Positions 31,646 to 45,700 of a stretch of 64,000 nt of DNA are shown piece after piece. The notes under the pieces are model-generated. The model had not been told where the DNA came from, made no database searches, and saw only the letters and a list, made by a program, of their open reading frames with translations. Made by a program: the position numbers and the translations under genes. How positions within the stretch are numbered: the stretch's first letter is position 1; every line of letters begins with the position of its first letter. Source of the DNA: Atherinomorus stipes (Eukaryota > Chordata > Actinopteri > Atheriniformes > Atherinidae); the NCBI GenBank assembly GCA_023101725.1, contig JALJCO010003983.1:1-64000 (forward strand), written 5' to 3'.

Positions 31646-32593
31646 CATGGTTTTGAAAATGTTTCCCACAAAATTAATCCAATGCATGGTTTTAAATGTC
31701 TTGTCTACAAATCTATTTTTTCGAGACTGTAGAGAAAAGAAAATCTATAAAATCGATGTGAATGCTGTCGTGACCCAAAGTTGGAGAGTTGTGTGATGCT
31801 GTAATACTATACATCACAGAGTTTATCTACTGGATAGATTAAATAAGTTTGCAGATGTGCATGCAATGCAAAACCAGCCATTTAGAGAAATTGATAAACT
31901 GCAAATCTTTTTTGTGTTTTGTATATTTTATGATGACTGATTTTGTTGGTAATAGTCTGTTTTTCTTCAGGTTTAAATACAGTTTAAAATTTTTATCAGC
32001 AGAGAGTCACCGGATCAAAACATCAGAAAAAGTTGAGTTTATTTAAAGTATTTGAAAAAATGGTTTGAGATTTAAAGATTATAATCTTTAAGGCAATGGA
32101 GACCAAAGCTAAAACTGTAGTTCCTCTTTTCCTTCACTGCTGTGAGTTATTTGTGTGCCACATGTGAAATTGCTTAGTTTACACTTTAACAAACAGCACA
32201 CAAGCCAATAAATCTTGTAAATGCTCTCAAAGGTGCAGATATTAACGATTCTCTTCATCTGTAAGTTCATCACAGGAGTAAGAATTTGGCTTCTACTTCA
32301 CCATTTTAACATTTGCATCACATGATCTACATTGAGTCTCTATAAACGCTGCCTATGTTTCAGAAAATAGTACAGGAAAGAATGAAGGGGATTTTGTTTC
32401 TTTGTTTCCAAATATTTGCCCGCTTTTTTTTTTTTCTTTTTTCCTTTTTTTTTTGTTTATTAATCCAGTCCCTCCCACAGCTGGGTTTAAAGGGAGACTG
32501 TGACCTCCTGACCGGGCCAGTCGCTGCTTATTTCACTGCATCCTGATTCTCTGACATGTATGTTGGATGGGGGGAAGGGCATAAAGAGGAAGA

Positions 32594-32645
32594 GGGTGTG
32601 TGTGCGTGCGTGTGTGTATATGTGTGTGTGGTTGGAGGAGGTGGG
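32594..32645. repeat. imperfect TG-rich tract upstream of rbms1
   Basis: Interrupted GT/GC dinucleotides followed by a G-rich stretch (GGTTGGAGGAGGTGGGGGTG). It makes spurious open frames on both strands. Confidence 0.8.
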
Positions 32646-33061
32646 GGTGAGGAATGCTTGGTATGTACGGACGACAACACCGTGAGAGGCGAGTGTACAG
32701 CCCAACCAATTGTGCGCATAAAAAATCCAACCCAAAAGCACTTTGTGTCCGATTAGAAAGTGAGACGCAGACACTAGACGTCTCGACGTGCTTTTGTGGG
32801 AGAAAACAAAGGGACAGTTCGAGTTTTAATAAAGCAGCCACGCAGTTTATTTGATGTGGAACACCCTGCAGAGGCGGAGATGGTTTGGTCTGTAGTAGGT
32901 GGGACTGCCGAGCGGTCTGCAGCAGGACGTCGTAGATCAATGAACCGGACCGGAGGGTTGGTCCATCGCCTGGTGTGCATCTGACTGTATTATAGATGTG
33001 TCAGTATATCTATCAAAGACCGAGGCTTTTTTTCGCTATTAACCATCCCGTTCAGTATGCG

Positions 33062-33177
33062 GATATTATAAAGCGACCGGTTATTTTACAAGCCTCCCTC
33101 ACCGCTCGATTTCCGTCTCTTGTGGCTCATCGTTGCAAATTTTTGGGGGGAATTAAAATACATCTGTAACCTCCAGG
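33062..33177 (+). promoter_or_regulatory. rbms1: rbms1 5' flank with TATA-like box (candidate)
   Basis: A TATAAA lies at 33067-33072, about 106 bases before the rbms1 ATG at 33178. A transcription start near 33095-33100 would give a short 5' UTR. The upstream 32480-33060 is moderately GC-rich with CpG. This is a candidate only; rbms genes commonly use several promoters. Confidence 0.3.
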
Positions 33178-36100
33178 ATGATCTTTGCAAACACAGGCAA
33201 CCCGCTGAAGACAGCCAATCGTAAACAGGTAGGCCAAAATAAAACCACAGAAAACACACGTATCCTGTATTTTCTGCCTACTTTTTCTCCCCCTCACACT
33301 TGAATAAGCCGGGTGAATAATAGCCGCACATGACATTGGAAAGCCCTCTCTGGCTATCATGTACGGAACGTACCCATACATTCACACATCTTTTTTTTCC
33401 TCCTAAATCCCAAATTAATTAAATTCCTTACTAATTGGATCCTCTGATCTCAGCAGTTGTCAAGCAGATGCTCTAAATCGGCTACGTGTAGAGGTAAAAC
33501 AGCAGCTGGTTGAATCTATAGCTTTACAACCGATACTTAAATGATTATGTCCATATAACCTTGTTTGCTCAGTCACTGGCCAATTGTGGTCAATATGTAT
33601 GACGAAAGCTGTGGTCCATTTTTATAGGTTAATGCATTCTGGGTGAATCCAGAATGGTTACAAGGAGGGCTGTAATGTACTAATGGAAGGTACAGTATGT
33701 CAGTGTGCTGCTTGCATTTTTCATTTTGACCTCTCAGGTGAGCAAAGCGATAATTGGTAGGCATCACACCTTTTGATTTAGGTGGGAGATGGGAATAAAA
33801 GAAGAATGCACAAAGAGAAGAAAGGCAGCACTCATTTTAACCTTAGATCAAGCCGTCAAGTGCGATCTGTGAGATCAAGTGAATTGAGGGGTTTAGTTAA
33901 CTATATATGAAACCAGCCTGGTGTGAATCCCTGCAGAGGAAAATGAGGTTTTAGTCTTAATCAGCTGAAACATCCCCTTTAAAGAGATGCAGACCCTTTG
34001 ATTGTCCCTACAAGAAAAATTATGTCACAAAATGTATTTGCACATGACAGATGTTTCTGCTCCAGCCATCAATTCTTCATCTGAGCAAAGGAAAATAACT
34101 CTTTAACATTCAACATCACATGACCGGCGAGGAAGCTGAGTGTTTTGTTTTATTGGCGTGGATATCTTTGGCTCTTGAAGTGGATCGTCCTTTGGTTATG
34201 GACAGATGGTGTGATTCTGCCATGTTCTGCCTTTGATCTGATCTGGAGAGGGTTTGGGGTGGCTGGGAGCGATTTTAATGAATGAGTAAGGGGAAGGAAA
34301 TGCTTTGCGGGGCAGAGTGGAATGGCTTGGCTCACCAGTATGAAGAACACTGCAGGTTTTCTATAAACACCACAGCAGGATGTACAACATGAACACAGAA
34401 TTAATTATTCTTTGGTCATACAAGAATGCGCATTTGTAAATGTGATCTTTGTTATGTAGTTGGACAGGATCTTCTTTTTACAACAGTTTGGAGCTCACAG
34501 TCAAATCGACCTACCTCCGAAAATCCAGACAGAGGGAGAAAAAAAAAGTATTTTGCTTAAATAGAAGTGGGGATATTATTGAAAGAATGAGACTACATTG
34601 CCACCATCTAAATGTAATGGGGTGAAATGTGCCATATTTCCAGCTGAAGTGATGAAGTCATCTAAAAGTGTCTTTCACATGCACGTATGTCACCGATATT
34701 ATACCACTGAACCTTTATCTTGTCCAAGTGTTGTTACACAGAATATAACTGGCTTCAATGTGTATTAGCAGTATTAGATAGCAATATAGCAGTTTGATAT
34801 AGCTCAAGATAGTCTGTTTTTCCATTTCACACAGATGAGATGTTCTTGTGATTACTGTTGACTTGGGTTTAAATTAGATTATCTAGGTCCCATACACCTC
34901 CTAACAGTGGGTTTCCTGTGTGCAGTCTTACCCCATGACTCCGTCCAGTCCCAGCAGCAGCAGCAACAGCAGCAGCACAGGCCTGGAGCAGCTCAGCAAA
35001 ACTAACCTTTACATCCGTGGCCTGCCTCCTGCTACTACAGATTTGGATCTGGTTAAACTCTGTCACCAGTGAGTACCGATACACAGACAGTATGAACATC
35101 CATAGTCATATCTGTATGCATCAGCTTTGATGTTGGTTGAAACACGGGTCAAAGACATCATATTTTCAATGCCTTTCAAGTCTTTGGTGATGGTCGCTTT
35201 CTGTGAGCAGGCAAGAAGTGTGCAAACCCGCAGGTATACACTTGCTGTGAAATTTTGAAATTTGAATTAAACACAGTTATTTCTAATTAGAAATACAGAA
35301 ATGTTTCATTCATACAAGAGTCACAGGGCATATCATTATATAGAATCTAGACATGCAAATTGAAACACCATAGGACTTTCTCTTAGGCATGCAAATAATT
35401 TATGGATGATTATATAAAAAATATACACTCTTCTTTTAGAACAGTTTCTACTAGAGTTCTAGAGTTGATTTGCATTCTCACCTCCACAAATTAACCAGCA
35501 GAGGCAAAAGTAAACTGGTAGGTCCTGTGATGGATGGATGGATGGATGGATGGATGGATGGATGGATGGATGGATGGATGGATATTTTTGCGGCCAGCCT
35601 TACATTGCTAAGGTTTCAAGTTCTTCTTCCTGCTTTCTAAACTGAAAACATGCCAAACAAACATAAGCTCTTGTTGGTAATTTAGGAATGCGAGTTATTT
35701 CTTGTTAGGGCTGTCCCAATCCCACTTTTTCACTTCTGATACCAATACCAATACCACAGGTCAAGTATCATCCAATGCCCAAAATAGGTACTTACACTAG
35801 CTGTATTTTGGGCCGAAGATTATGCATATTGATCAAATAATTGATTTAAATCTTGGTTTATGTTAGGTATGTTTGTTTTGTGGAGCATCACCTCTAAAAA
35901 CTGTGGTTTAGCAGGTTAATGAAATAAGTTCATAACAATAAGTATGAGGAAACACTGACCTATTTCTTATGTACAAATAGGTTTGATGACTTTTAAACTC
36001 ACAAACATAACAAATAAAATAGTTTAAAATAAATTAAACTAGGGATGTAACGACATGAAAACTTCATATTACGGTTATTGTGACCAAAATGATCACAGTT

Positions 36101-39100
36101 ATCATTTTTATCACGGTATTATAGAAATACCCCTCAGCATCTTTGAAAATATCCAAAATGGGTCTAAATGTCTACTTTGTCCTTTTTAAAAGGGGGAAAA
36201 ATCTCAAGAGTGCCTTTGTTGCCTTCTGCCATGTTTTCATAGATTAAACACTGCAAACTGCGACTGCTGCTGCTTTTCCAGCCAATGAGCAGCATTGCTG
36301 GGAGTTTTTCAAAGTGCAGTAATCACTCACAGTTTTAACGATGATCAAATTTTGAAACGGTGTTAATAATCTTTGGTAATTTTATCACGGTTAACCATTT
36401 TACCGGTAATTGTTACATCCCTAATTAAGACCCAGTCAGGAAGAAGTGCTTGAAAGAAAAGCTGGAATGGATTTCCTGGATCGGTGCGACTCAATCGGCA
36501 TTCCGATCCGATCTGATACACTGTTTTTAACCAATATCGGCCTGATAGCCAATACTGGTATTGGATCCGGATAGCCCTAAAGGTTGCACTGTCTTTGGTT
36601 ACAAAGGTATTCCAGTGGAAGTAAATTGAAGATGAAATGGAATAACAAAGTACAAACCTATGGTAGTGGCATGCCCTGAAGCATGGTGTGTGGAAGGTTT
36701 TAGTGGCTAAACCACAGATGGAATCCCAATACAGTTTCACTTCAAAGAAACTGAGGTGATATGAAGGTGAGATAGTGGTGTCAGCAGGTCCCACAGTGCT
36801 TTGCTTCTCCATTTTATATACTAGCACCATAAAAGCAGCAGTAGATACTCAATCACTCTTGTAATCCCAACTCCAATAGCCTGTTTGCTTTGGGTCAAAA
36901 ACATCATCATAAATTTGTCATCAACTCTAAATGTGTGTGTGTGTGTCTGTGTGAAAGAATACGAAATGAGAAGATGTTGCTAGGAGATAGTTAGCTTAGC
37001 TTGTCCTAAAGGCAACATAGCTAACGTCTGTAAAACCAAAATATATTGGTTTTACATTGCAGTTTCTGCATTGCTTTTAACTGTGCTTTAAACATAGATT
37101 GTATAAAAAATAACATTATTACATTGTTTGCCCTGGGCAGACTGGCGGCCTGGCCGGGGGGGGCCCCCCCCTCCCCGGGAAAAAAGGGGGGGGGTGGTGG
37201 GAAGTGACGACTGACTGACTTTTGTTTTTTTTTTCTATTGGTATCATAGGCAGGCACCGATTCTGAAAATCAAGCTAGTACATAACTGCCTAAAATTGCA
37301 GAGCTGCATAAGCTCATTGCTAGAGAGCTATAACATCTGAATTAGTTGTCCTTTAAAAAAAAATCATCCCCCAAGTGTTTTCGATCAGTCATTCTTAAAA
37401 AAATCATGCATCAGTTCTGTTACTTTGTCCAAATGTGGTAACTTTTTGTGCAAAAAAACAGATTAAGATGGGAAAAGGCCACTTGAGACTGAAAACTAAT
37501 TCCTCAAAACGGTGGATAATTTCCCACTGCTTACATTGACTTCTTAAAGAGAATAAGAGTATATGACATGAGACTGGTTTTGTTGTCTTTGGAAAGGCTA
37601 ACAGTTTCCCCCTGTTTTGAACATTGGTGCTAACTTAAGCTAAGCTAACCAGGTGCAGGTGGTAGCTTAGATATCTCTATCTCCTGACAAGAAAACATTC
37701 AATTATTATGGGTTTCAGCAAGATTTTCTGCAAAAGAATCAAATTAGTTTCTGATTTATATTTCCCATGGATGAGAAGAGATTTTGGGAGAAAATGTACG
37801 AAATAAATAGCATTTAAAACGGGGGCTTAAATAAATCAAACTGAAACTTGACAGAGGAAAACAAAAGTAGGCTACAGACTCTCCTCTGTTTTAGTGCAGA
37901 AACATGGCTGTTGGAATTTAAGAAATGCTCTCTGGCTCAACCAAAGTGTACACTGAGACATGAAATGCTCAAACCACCATACCTCTATAAACACACACAC
38001 ATGGAAAAGCAATAGCTCAACTTCACTACATGTAGTGGGCTGTAAAAATGATTGTTTTCTGGAAAGAAGAAAGCAGTCATGCAAAGTAGTCCACTGTTTG
38101 ATATAAGTTACAAGCTTAAATCCGGGTGGTTAGTGTGGTGGATACCATAATTAGAGGAGGGTTTTTTTTTCTGCCCTTTAAATCAGAGCCATATTGGAAG
38201 ATGAGGCATTCACCCATATAACCAACAGCAGCAGGAGCTGTTTGTGTCCTGTTTGCTTGTGTTTTGTTCATGTTCCCGGTGGTGTTTGCCAGCACAAAGC
38301 AGAAATGAAAGCGCTTTTCATAGCAACAAGGTCTGAATGGTGATGTAAGCTAGGCATTCAGTCTGTATGTGCTATGTGTCCAGAGAGCAAGTCACATTTT
38401 GTGTCACATTTCAGCTTCATTGTAGTCACTGATAAAACAAAGCCTCAAGTATTAAAGTTGGATTCATATTATTTGCAAACGTATAGGGCAGAGTAGATGT
38501 GTCCCTGCAAGTACTAATATTCATGAATATAGCCAACCATGTATTGCTTTTTTTAAATTGCTTTTTGCTTTTGTGTCTGAGCTCACAGTGATGATGAACA
38601 AAGGTCCTCGCTTTACAAATTCTCCTTCAAATGGATACCCATAAATCTAATTGACCACAACCACAGCGCGTCCTGTTTTCAATTAGTTATTAATGATAGT
38701 AATCTGCATTTTGTTGTGCACTCAGGTATGGAAAGATTCAGTCTGCAAAGGCAATTCTGGATAAGACAACCAACAAGTGTAAAGGTGAGTAAAGCCATCA
38801 ACTCATTGTAGTAGTTGTCATTTTTCACAGTTATACTGAAAATAAATTAAATGTAGCTTTGAATTAAGTACAGAGAATCATCTCATTTGTGTTTTAGTTT
38901 GACACTTGAAATTTTCTGTGATGTGTAACTCCATTGATTTCCCTAAATAAAACATGTTGAATTTCAAGACCTTTCAGGCAGCTTCCATTTTTCTATTCTT
39001 TTCCACAGTGAATGGAAATCAATTTGTAGTGACGTGGCACCTGCTTGAGTTGATAATCCACCATTGTGAATGTTACTGGCAAACGTGCCCATTTCTATTT

Positions 39101-39674
39101 TTGACTAACTTTTGTTTCATGTCATTGCGACGGATTGATTTGCAAAATCTTCACTGCATTTCAGTGCCATGGTAGCAGAAGTTTGACAAAAACAAAAGCA
39201 GATTATGATGGATTACCCAAGGCAGGCAGGTTTAGAGGCTCCACAAGCAGATTTTCACTCCATATGGAAATAAATGGAAAGCAGTAACTGAGTAGATTAT
39301 AGTAAAATATAGAGACCTCATCCTCCACTGATTGCTAATGACCATTTTTCCACAATCATAAAAAAAAAAAAGATACTGTATGATGCAAAAGAAAGAAAAA
39401 AATATGTTTTCGGTTAATCTTCAGCTGTAGTAAACCACTCCACTAAACTTGAAATTTGGCATGCTAATTTCTGCGTTATCTTATCAAGCAAGGAAACAAA
39501 TAAATACCAATAATCTTATCCCTCCACCTTGTCAAAGGAATAAGAAATTATATGTTATGATTTTGGTGGAAAGTCATGTTACCTTGTAGTCATGAATTGT
39601 AATTTAGCTCTTAAAGGAAGAGTCTTGCATCTTTGTTTCCAAGACCTCAGAAAATCTTCACAAAGAGATGATTT

Positions 39675-39709
<35 letters not shown>

Positions 39710-42700
39710 ATATGATAAATGAGCCTATAGGTGCTGGTACACAAATCTTTTGAACAACTGACTCAGTCAAAGTTGACTCCAGCGCACAGGTGAGAATATA
39801 ATCTAACCCTTTGAAAGGAGGTTAAAAGGCTGATTGGGGACATATTCCCATAGATAATTAATAATTATTAAATGTTTGGCTTTTGAACAGAATAGCATAA
39901 AATGATGTAAAGATGACTTTAAATTAATATTTTGTTTGCATAAATATAAATTGATAGAAAAATATTAGATATAATTAATTCTGCAATTACAGTAGAAACA
40001 CATGTTTTAAAGGTGGTGGTTTGTTTGTTTTTTTAATTTTATTTTACCAGCTGCTGATATTAATATTGCTCTACAAACGACAGGTTATGGTTTTGTGGAC
40101 TTCGACAGCCCAGCAGCTGCTTTAAAGGCGGTACATGCTCTAAAAACCAGTGGCATACAGGCCCAGATGGCCAAGGTGAGTTTGTTACAGGCACGTGCAT
40201 ATGTCTGCGTGTCTGTGTGTGCATGTTTGCCATGCCTGTGAATATCTCTTTGGAGCCATGCTTTTTTTGTACATGCATACTTGTGTCCGGTGTGTGTTGG
40301 AGAATGACATTAGACTGGTCACATGTCCTCAGCTGACAAGCTGTTCCTCCCGTGACCTCATTTACTTTCACTGTAGAAACCAGATGTCACCTTTTTCTCT
40401 GCCAAATTTCCTGTCAATCACTATGACGCGTTACACGCGCTAACCGGTCTATTCTCTAACACACCATTCTGGTTGAGTTGCATGATTGTGCAGAAGTTGC
40501 CAGCATACAGATTATGTATATTTACATAGGGATGTCTGCACCTAAGCACGATTTGAGTAACACTACAGCAGTAGGCCTTTCAGGAGTTACATCATTTTTT
40601 ATCTTGATCTTGATCTATGAATAAATAAAGATTAAGCACTGCACAATAAAATAATATATATATATATTTAAATGACAAGCAAGATTTCTCTCTATTATGT
40701 TCTTCCCAGCTGTGTTGCTGTGCTTAAATGAGAGAGAGAGTCCACTGATGAATGGTTGCTCAGTGGAGACCTGCATGTTGCTGCTCTGTTTGGAACAAAC
40801 ATGACAGAGCACAGTTTGTGTGTAGTGGTAGCTATAGCTACGCTGCTCTCCTGCTGTTTCTAAGGGAGACCGTAAAGGCACTGAGCTGCTGCACAGTGCA
40901 AATGAAGTGTGTTTCAGTGTGTGAGGTTTTGTGCCTGTGCAAGAAATCTTATGACTGTTTATTTAACCAAATGTTAGTCTGGCTCAACTTCATGGAGGAA
41001 GACAAAGGCATCATGTCAGACTTTAATGAAGTGAAGAAATTTTGCTGGAATTCTTTCTTTTTTTTTTTTTTTTTTTTACATTCATTCACTTCCATCTCCT
41101 TTTCTGTGAGCAGCAACAGGAGCAGGACCCCACAAATCTTTACATTTCCAACTTGCCTCTCTCTGTGGATGAGAAAGAGTTGGAGAAGATGCTGCAGTCC
41201 TTCGGCCAGGTGGTCTCCACTCGAATCCTCCGAGATTACAGCGGTAACAGCCGAGGAGTGGGCTTTGCCAGGTTTGTCTCAGGAGAGAAGACAGTGCATT
41301 TGTTTCTTTTCTGCTAAATCGCCTTTAAAGTAGTTGAAGAATAAACCTTTGGCAAATCTGTTGTTGCCAGTAATTCTTCTTTTGCTTAACAAAGGCAGTG
41401 TATAGCTACACAGTTTATACTAAAAGTAATATTGGTAGCAATGGTACTGATGTGGTATATTTCTGATATTATAACACAATAAACACAGGCGCTTGACTTC
41501 TCTGCAGTTCAGACAAACAGCATCTCATTCCACTCAGACTTCATAAATTGAGTTTCATCTGCCTTGTTGTCTTTGTGGGGATTGATTCTGTTTTCACAGC
41601 ACTGGCAGAAACTTTGTAAAAACTAAATTAGATCAGCACACACAAGAAACACTGAGCCTGTGTTTATATTTATAGAAAATTCTGTGTTTATGCTAAAATC
41701 TTGAGCCACCCCTCATTCCTTCACTGTTTGCTTCTAAGAAAACAGTTTCTTGAATTTTTTTAAAGTGATCTTGTACCATAGTTCTCCAGATTTTTGAAGG
41801 TATTTTTTTTGTAGGTATTCTGTGAACATTGGCTTCTTTTTTATTCATTTTTAGTTCAGTCTTTCTACCTCTTCATTTAGAGGAATGTATTTATTGTTTA
41901 AGCCACATAACACTGATGTATGACTCATTCAAGAATTTTAAAAAATACATTGTTTAAAAACTAAACCAGTGTTGTGCAAACAAATAAGAGTCCACTTAGA
42001 AAAGGTCCAATTTCAAGTTGCATATTGAGGCACTTTGTTACTGGCAGCCTGCTGCAAAAACTTTTGTTCTCATATTCTTAGTTGCATCTGGGAACAAGGT
42101 TCAAAAGTAAAAGTAAAAAAAAGACAAGCCTGTAATGCCATTCTTGCTTCAATAAGGTGATTCCCAACAAGCTACTGGTCACAAACATGGCATATACAGT
42201 ATTCTAATACACAAAACTGGACATAGATCTCCAACCGATTCCTGATGCTCTTAAAGAATAGTGAAAACAAAAACAGTAAAGGCCTGACACAGGGCCTTGA
42301 GAAATGCACCTGGGCCTTCAGCTAATCCATAACTATTCACTATACTGTTATACCCTCACCCAAAATTCAGAAATGGTCTCCATAGACGGATGGCTATCAA
42401 GCCATTCATTAAGAAGGGAAACAGGGAGAAAAGGCTTAAGTACCAAATATTACAAGAACTGGTTAGAAAATTTGTGAACCTAAGTCTTATTGTCAACATT
42501 ATTGAAGCAGTGTAGGGTCGTCTTGATGGAGAACAGAACAAAAGACAGCCTACATCTAAAGAAAAGCTTTGGGAGGTCCTTTAAAAAACCTAGAGAAATA
42601 TTCCCCAGGACTACTTAAAGGTACAGTATGTAAGAATTACTGACATCTAGTGGTAAAGATGGGTATTTGAAAGAAAAGATGTTTTCTTTCAATTTTTATT

Positions 42701-45700
42701 TTATTCCAAGCACTGTTGTGACTGTATGGTGGGCGTTAGTGGCCAAAATTCTCCCAGACATAAATATGTTTTCATATTTATGTCTGGGAGAATTTTAAAT
42801 AATAAATAATAACCTTATTTATTTCAGTGAAAGCAAACCTGGAAACAAATTGTCAACTCTTGTTTCCCCTGGTATATGCACAGCCAAGAACATGATGCTC
42901 AAAGACACACAACAGAACTTTTAGCAGTTTACTCAGTGACGCGCCCCCTATCAGCGGCTAAACTAGCATCCATCTTGCATCGTACCTGTACTGTGAGCTC
43001 ACTCCAGCCAGTAAAAGACAGTCTTGTCTTGACTCTTGTTCTGTCCCTTCCTCTCTTTCTTCTCCTCTCTTCCTCCTGAAATGTTTCCCTGTGTTTCTTT
43101 ATCGAATCCGACCTAATGTGCGTTCAAAACACCCACTGTGTTCAGATCTGCTTAATATCCGTTTGCTAGTAGCTTGCAACCAATAGTCGGCTGCAACGTC
43201 ACAGTCACGTCCCAAATGGAAATCTTACATAGTGTTGTTTCTGAGCCCCAAGACGCCTCTGGGCAGTGACGACTCGAAAATGCGCATAATGAATGTTGGT
43301 GTGCCATCAAAACGAGTCAGAAACGCATATTTTTAAGGTCTAAAAGTTACGTTGTGTGTCTTTAATGCAACATTTGTGTTTGACTTTTTCATAAAAGAGG
43401 TCAAAATGTACCCGTTATGCTGAAAAACTTTCTGTTTAAGAAAGTTTCATCATAGATTCTCTCTGTGTTATTTACTGATGACTCATGGGTGTTGTTTTTT
43501 CTGCCCTGTCAGGATGGACACAACAGAGCAGTGTAACGCAGTCATCTCCCACTTCAACGGAAAGTTCATCAAGTTAGCTTCCGGAGCTCTGGGTATCAGA
43601 CAGTTTCACTCTTCTGTATATTTTTCTTCCAGAGACAACTGCGGAGGCGGTGATGATTAATTGTTGCTTGACTTTTGATATATTGGTCTTGTGCTTTGCC
43701 CCGTAGCCCCATCTCAGCCCTTGCTGTGTAAGTTTGCCGACAGCCAAAGGAAGAAACATGCTCACAGTGGATTTGTCCCCAACGGACAGACAGCGGATCT
43801 TAGACTAGTATGTATAAGAGGCTTTTCATCTTACAATACCAAACAGTCGTTTGCTTGCAAATTTTCATATAACTTAATAAAAAGTCAAAAACTGGAAAAT
43901 TAATTTAAAACTGCTAAATTAATTTTTTAACTATCAGCAGAATTTCCTGGTAAAATATTCACTATTTGATATTACATAAATAAGTCTAAATTATAATTTA
44001 ATAGCCTGTTCCATGTCCCCGATGTTACAAAATAATATCAGATGTAAACAACTGTTCCCATCTGTATACCAGATAATGTCTCCGTTTTATTGATTGGTTG
44101 TTACAATAGCGGGAAGACGAAAGATTTGTAATCCTTTTTTTTCCGTTCACCTTAGGGTGCAATGACCCTCACCTATGACCCCTCCTCAGCAGCCATACAG
44201 AATGGGTAAGCGACTAATATTTAAAAGTTTGTTGAAGCCCTTCAAGTTTTTTGTAATTCTCCTTTTAATATGGGCAGAAACATACTCAGATTTTTAAATA
44301 AGACCTGAAGTTAGTTGAAGAAAACACAATGTACAAAATCCACATCCTTGATTCTTTATTTATTGAGACAGGGAATCTAATGTTATCTGTGAACAATAAA
44401 AAGCAGTCAAGCCTTTGCTTTCTGTGTCTGTTTCATGAAAGGGTCACAGCAATCTAGCAATTCATGCTTTGGGGGATTTCAACTCATTTCTTCACACAGA
44501 AAAACCTCAACTCTTGGATATTGTTGAGTTTCCTCACAAAAACTCCTCCCTTCATGTCCTTTCATCTAAGTCACAGTTTTAATTCTGCTAAATTGTTTCT
44601 ATTGAGACCCAGTCAACGCAGTTTATTATTACATTTTCTTTTAGAATAATTCTGAACTTAATGGTGGCAACGCGTAATTGCCCATATGCAGTGGAACAGG
44701 CTGTACCATGATAGTACCACCACTATGTTTTACAGATGGAAAAGCTCTTAAGCTCAGATGTCTTTCTATCATAAAACTTACTTCTTCCTGTCTCCTTGCA
44801 TCCCTGCTGTGTTCACCATTGTTCTCCTGATATTTCAGGCTACCATAGCTTGCTTTGGCGTAATATTTGCTCATCAGCCACTTCAGGGAATAATAGAAAT
44901 GATCTTAAGTTGAGTGCATTTGTGATTAATTGTCTTAACTCTAGATTGGTGGACTAGAAATTCCTCAGAAATGGTTTCATAAGCTTGTCCAGCCTGTCTG
45001 TGTAGATTCTCAGTCATCCAGGTCATGGTTATCTAAAGTATCTGGATATAAGGCAATGTACGTCATTTCTTTGACTTTTGAATATGTTTTTCCTCTTATC
45101 TTAAGGGCTTTTTCATGTCTAAATAATCTGAATTCAGAACTGAAAAAGCCTTTGGATGAGAGGTGGAGTCAAGTTGCCTTCTGTTTGAACATTTTTGGAC
45201 TTTTCTCGGCTGATAATCATCAAAAAACCTCTTTGAGCCATAATAAACTTGCATAAACATTTGTTGTGAAACTCAGACTTTGATCCATCTTTGTTATTTG
45301 GGCTAAAAAAAGAAAAGAAAAGAGCATACCTGATTATTATCACGTTAATTCAGTACACCTGACTAATTTCTGCTGCTGCTTAAACACTTCTCACAGATTT
45401 GGACATTTCAGAGATAATTAATAGAACATTTTCTCATTGAGCAAATGTCTGTTTTGCCTTTTCTTTGTCAACCTTTCAAGGAAATCTGATGATGTTGTAG
45501 CTCATATTTATGGAAAATTATCGATCACATCGTTTAAAATTTTGCTGCCCTCACAGTGCTTCAGTTATTTTCCAATGCTGTCTGTTTCTTAGGTACTATC
45601 CTTCTCCGTATCCAGTGACTAACAGGATAATGACTGTGCAGCCCACAATGTCTCCCTACATGTCTCCGGTCTCTGCTTACCAGGTACTGCACATTTGAAG

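Larger units (their letters stand above)
28141..32480. other. psmd14-rbms1 intergenic interval, no tank exons seen
   Basis: Synteny with other vertebrates predicts tank here on the minus strand. I find only repeats (poly(G), TGGA, GGGGACC-type repeat, GT tract, solo LTR) and short random frames. The longest minus-strand frame (29967-29773, 64 codons) does not resemble TANK. Confidence 0.5.

Noticed and set aside
32533..32940. 135-codon minus-strand open frame upstream of rbms1
   Set aside because: It is largely a translation of the TG-rich tract (HTHIHTRTHTH), in the rbms1 promoter region.
36363..36830. 155-codon minus-strand open frame
   Set aside because: It runs across the ends of two hAT-like elements into unique intron sequence, has no recognisable domain and lacks codon or splice support.
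40752..41333. 193-codon plus-strand open frame
   Set aside because: It crosses rbms1 exon 5 in the wrong frame and includes the intron T-run; the conserved RRM2 is in the other frame.
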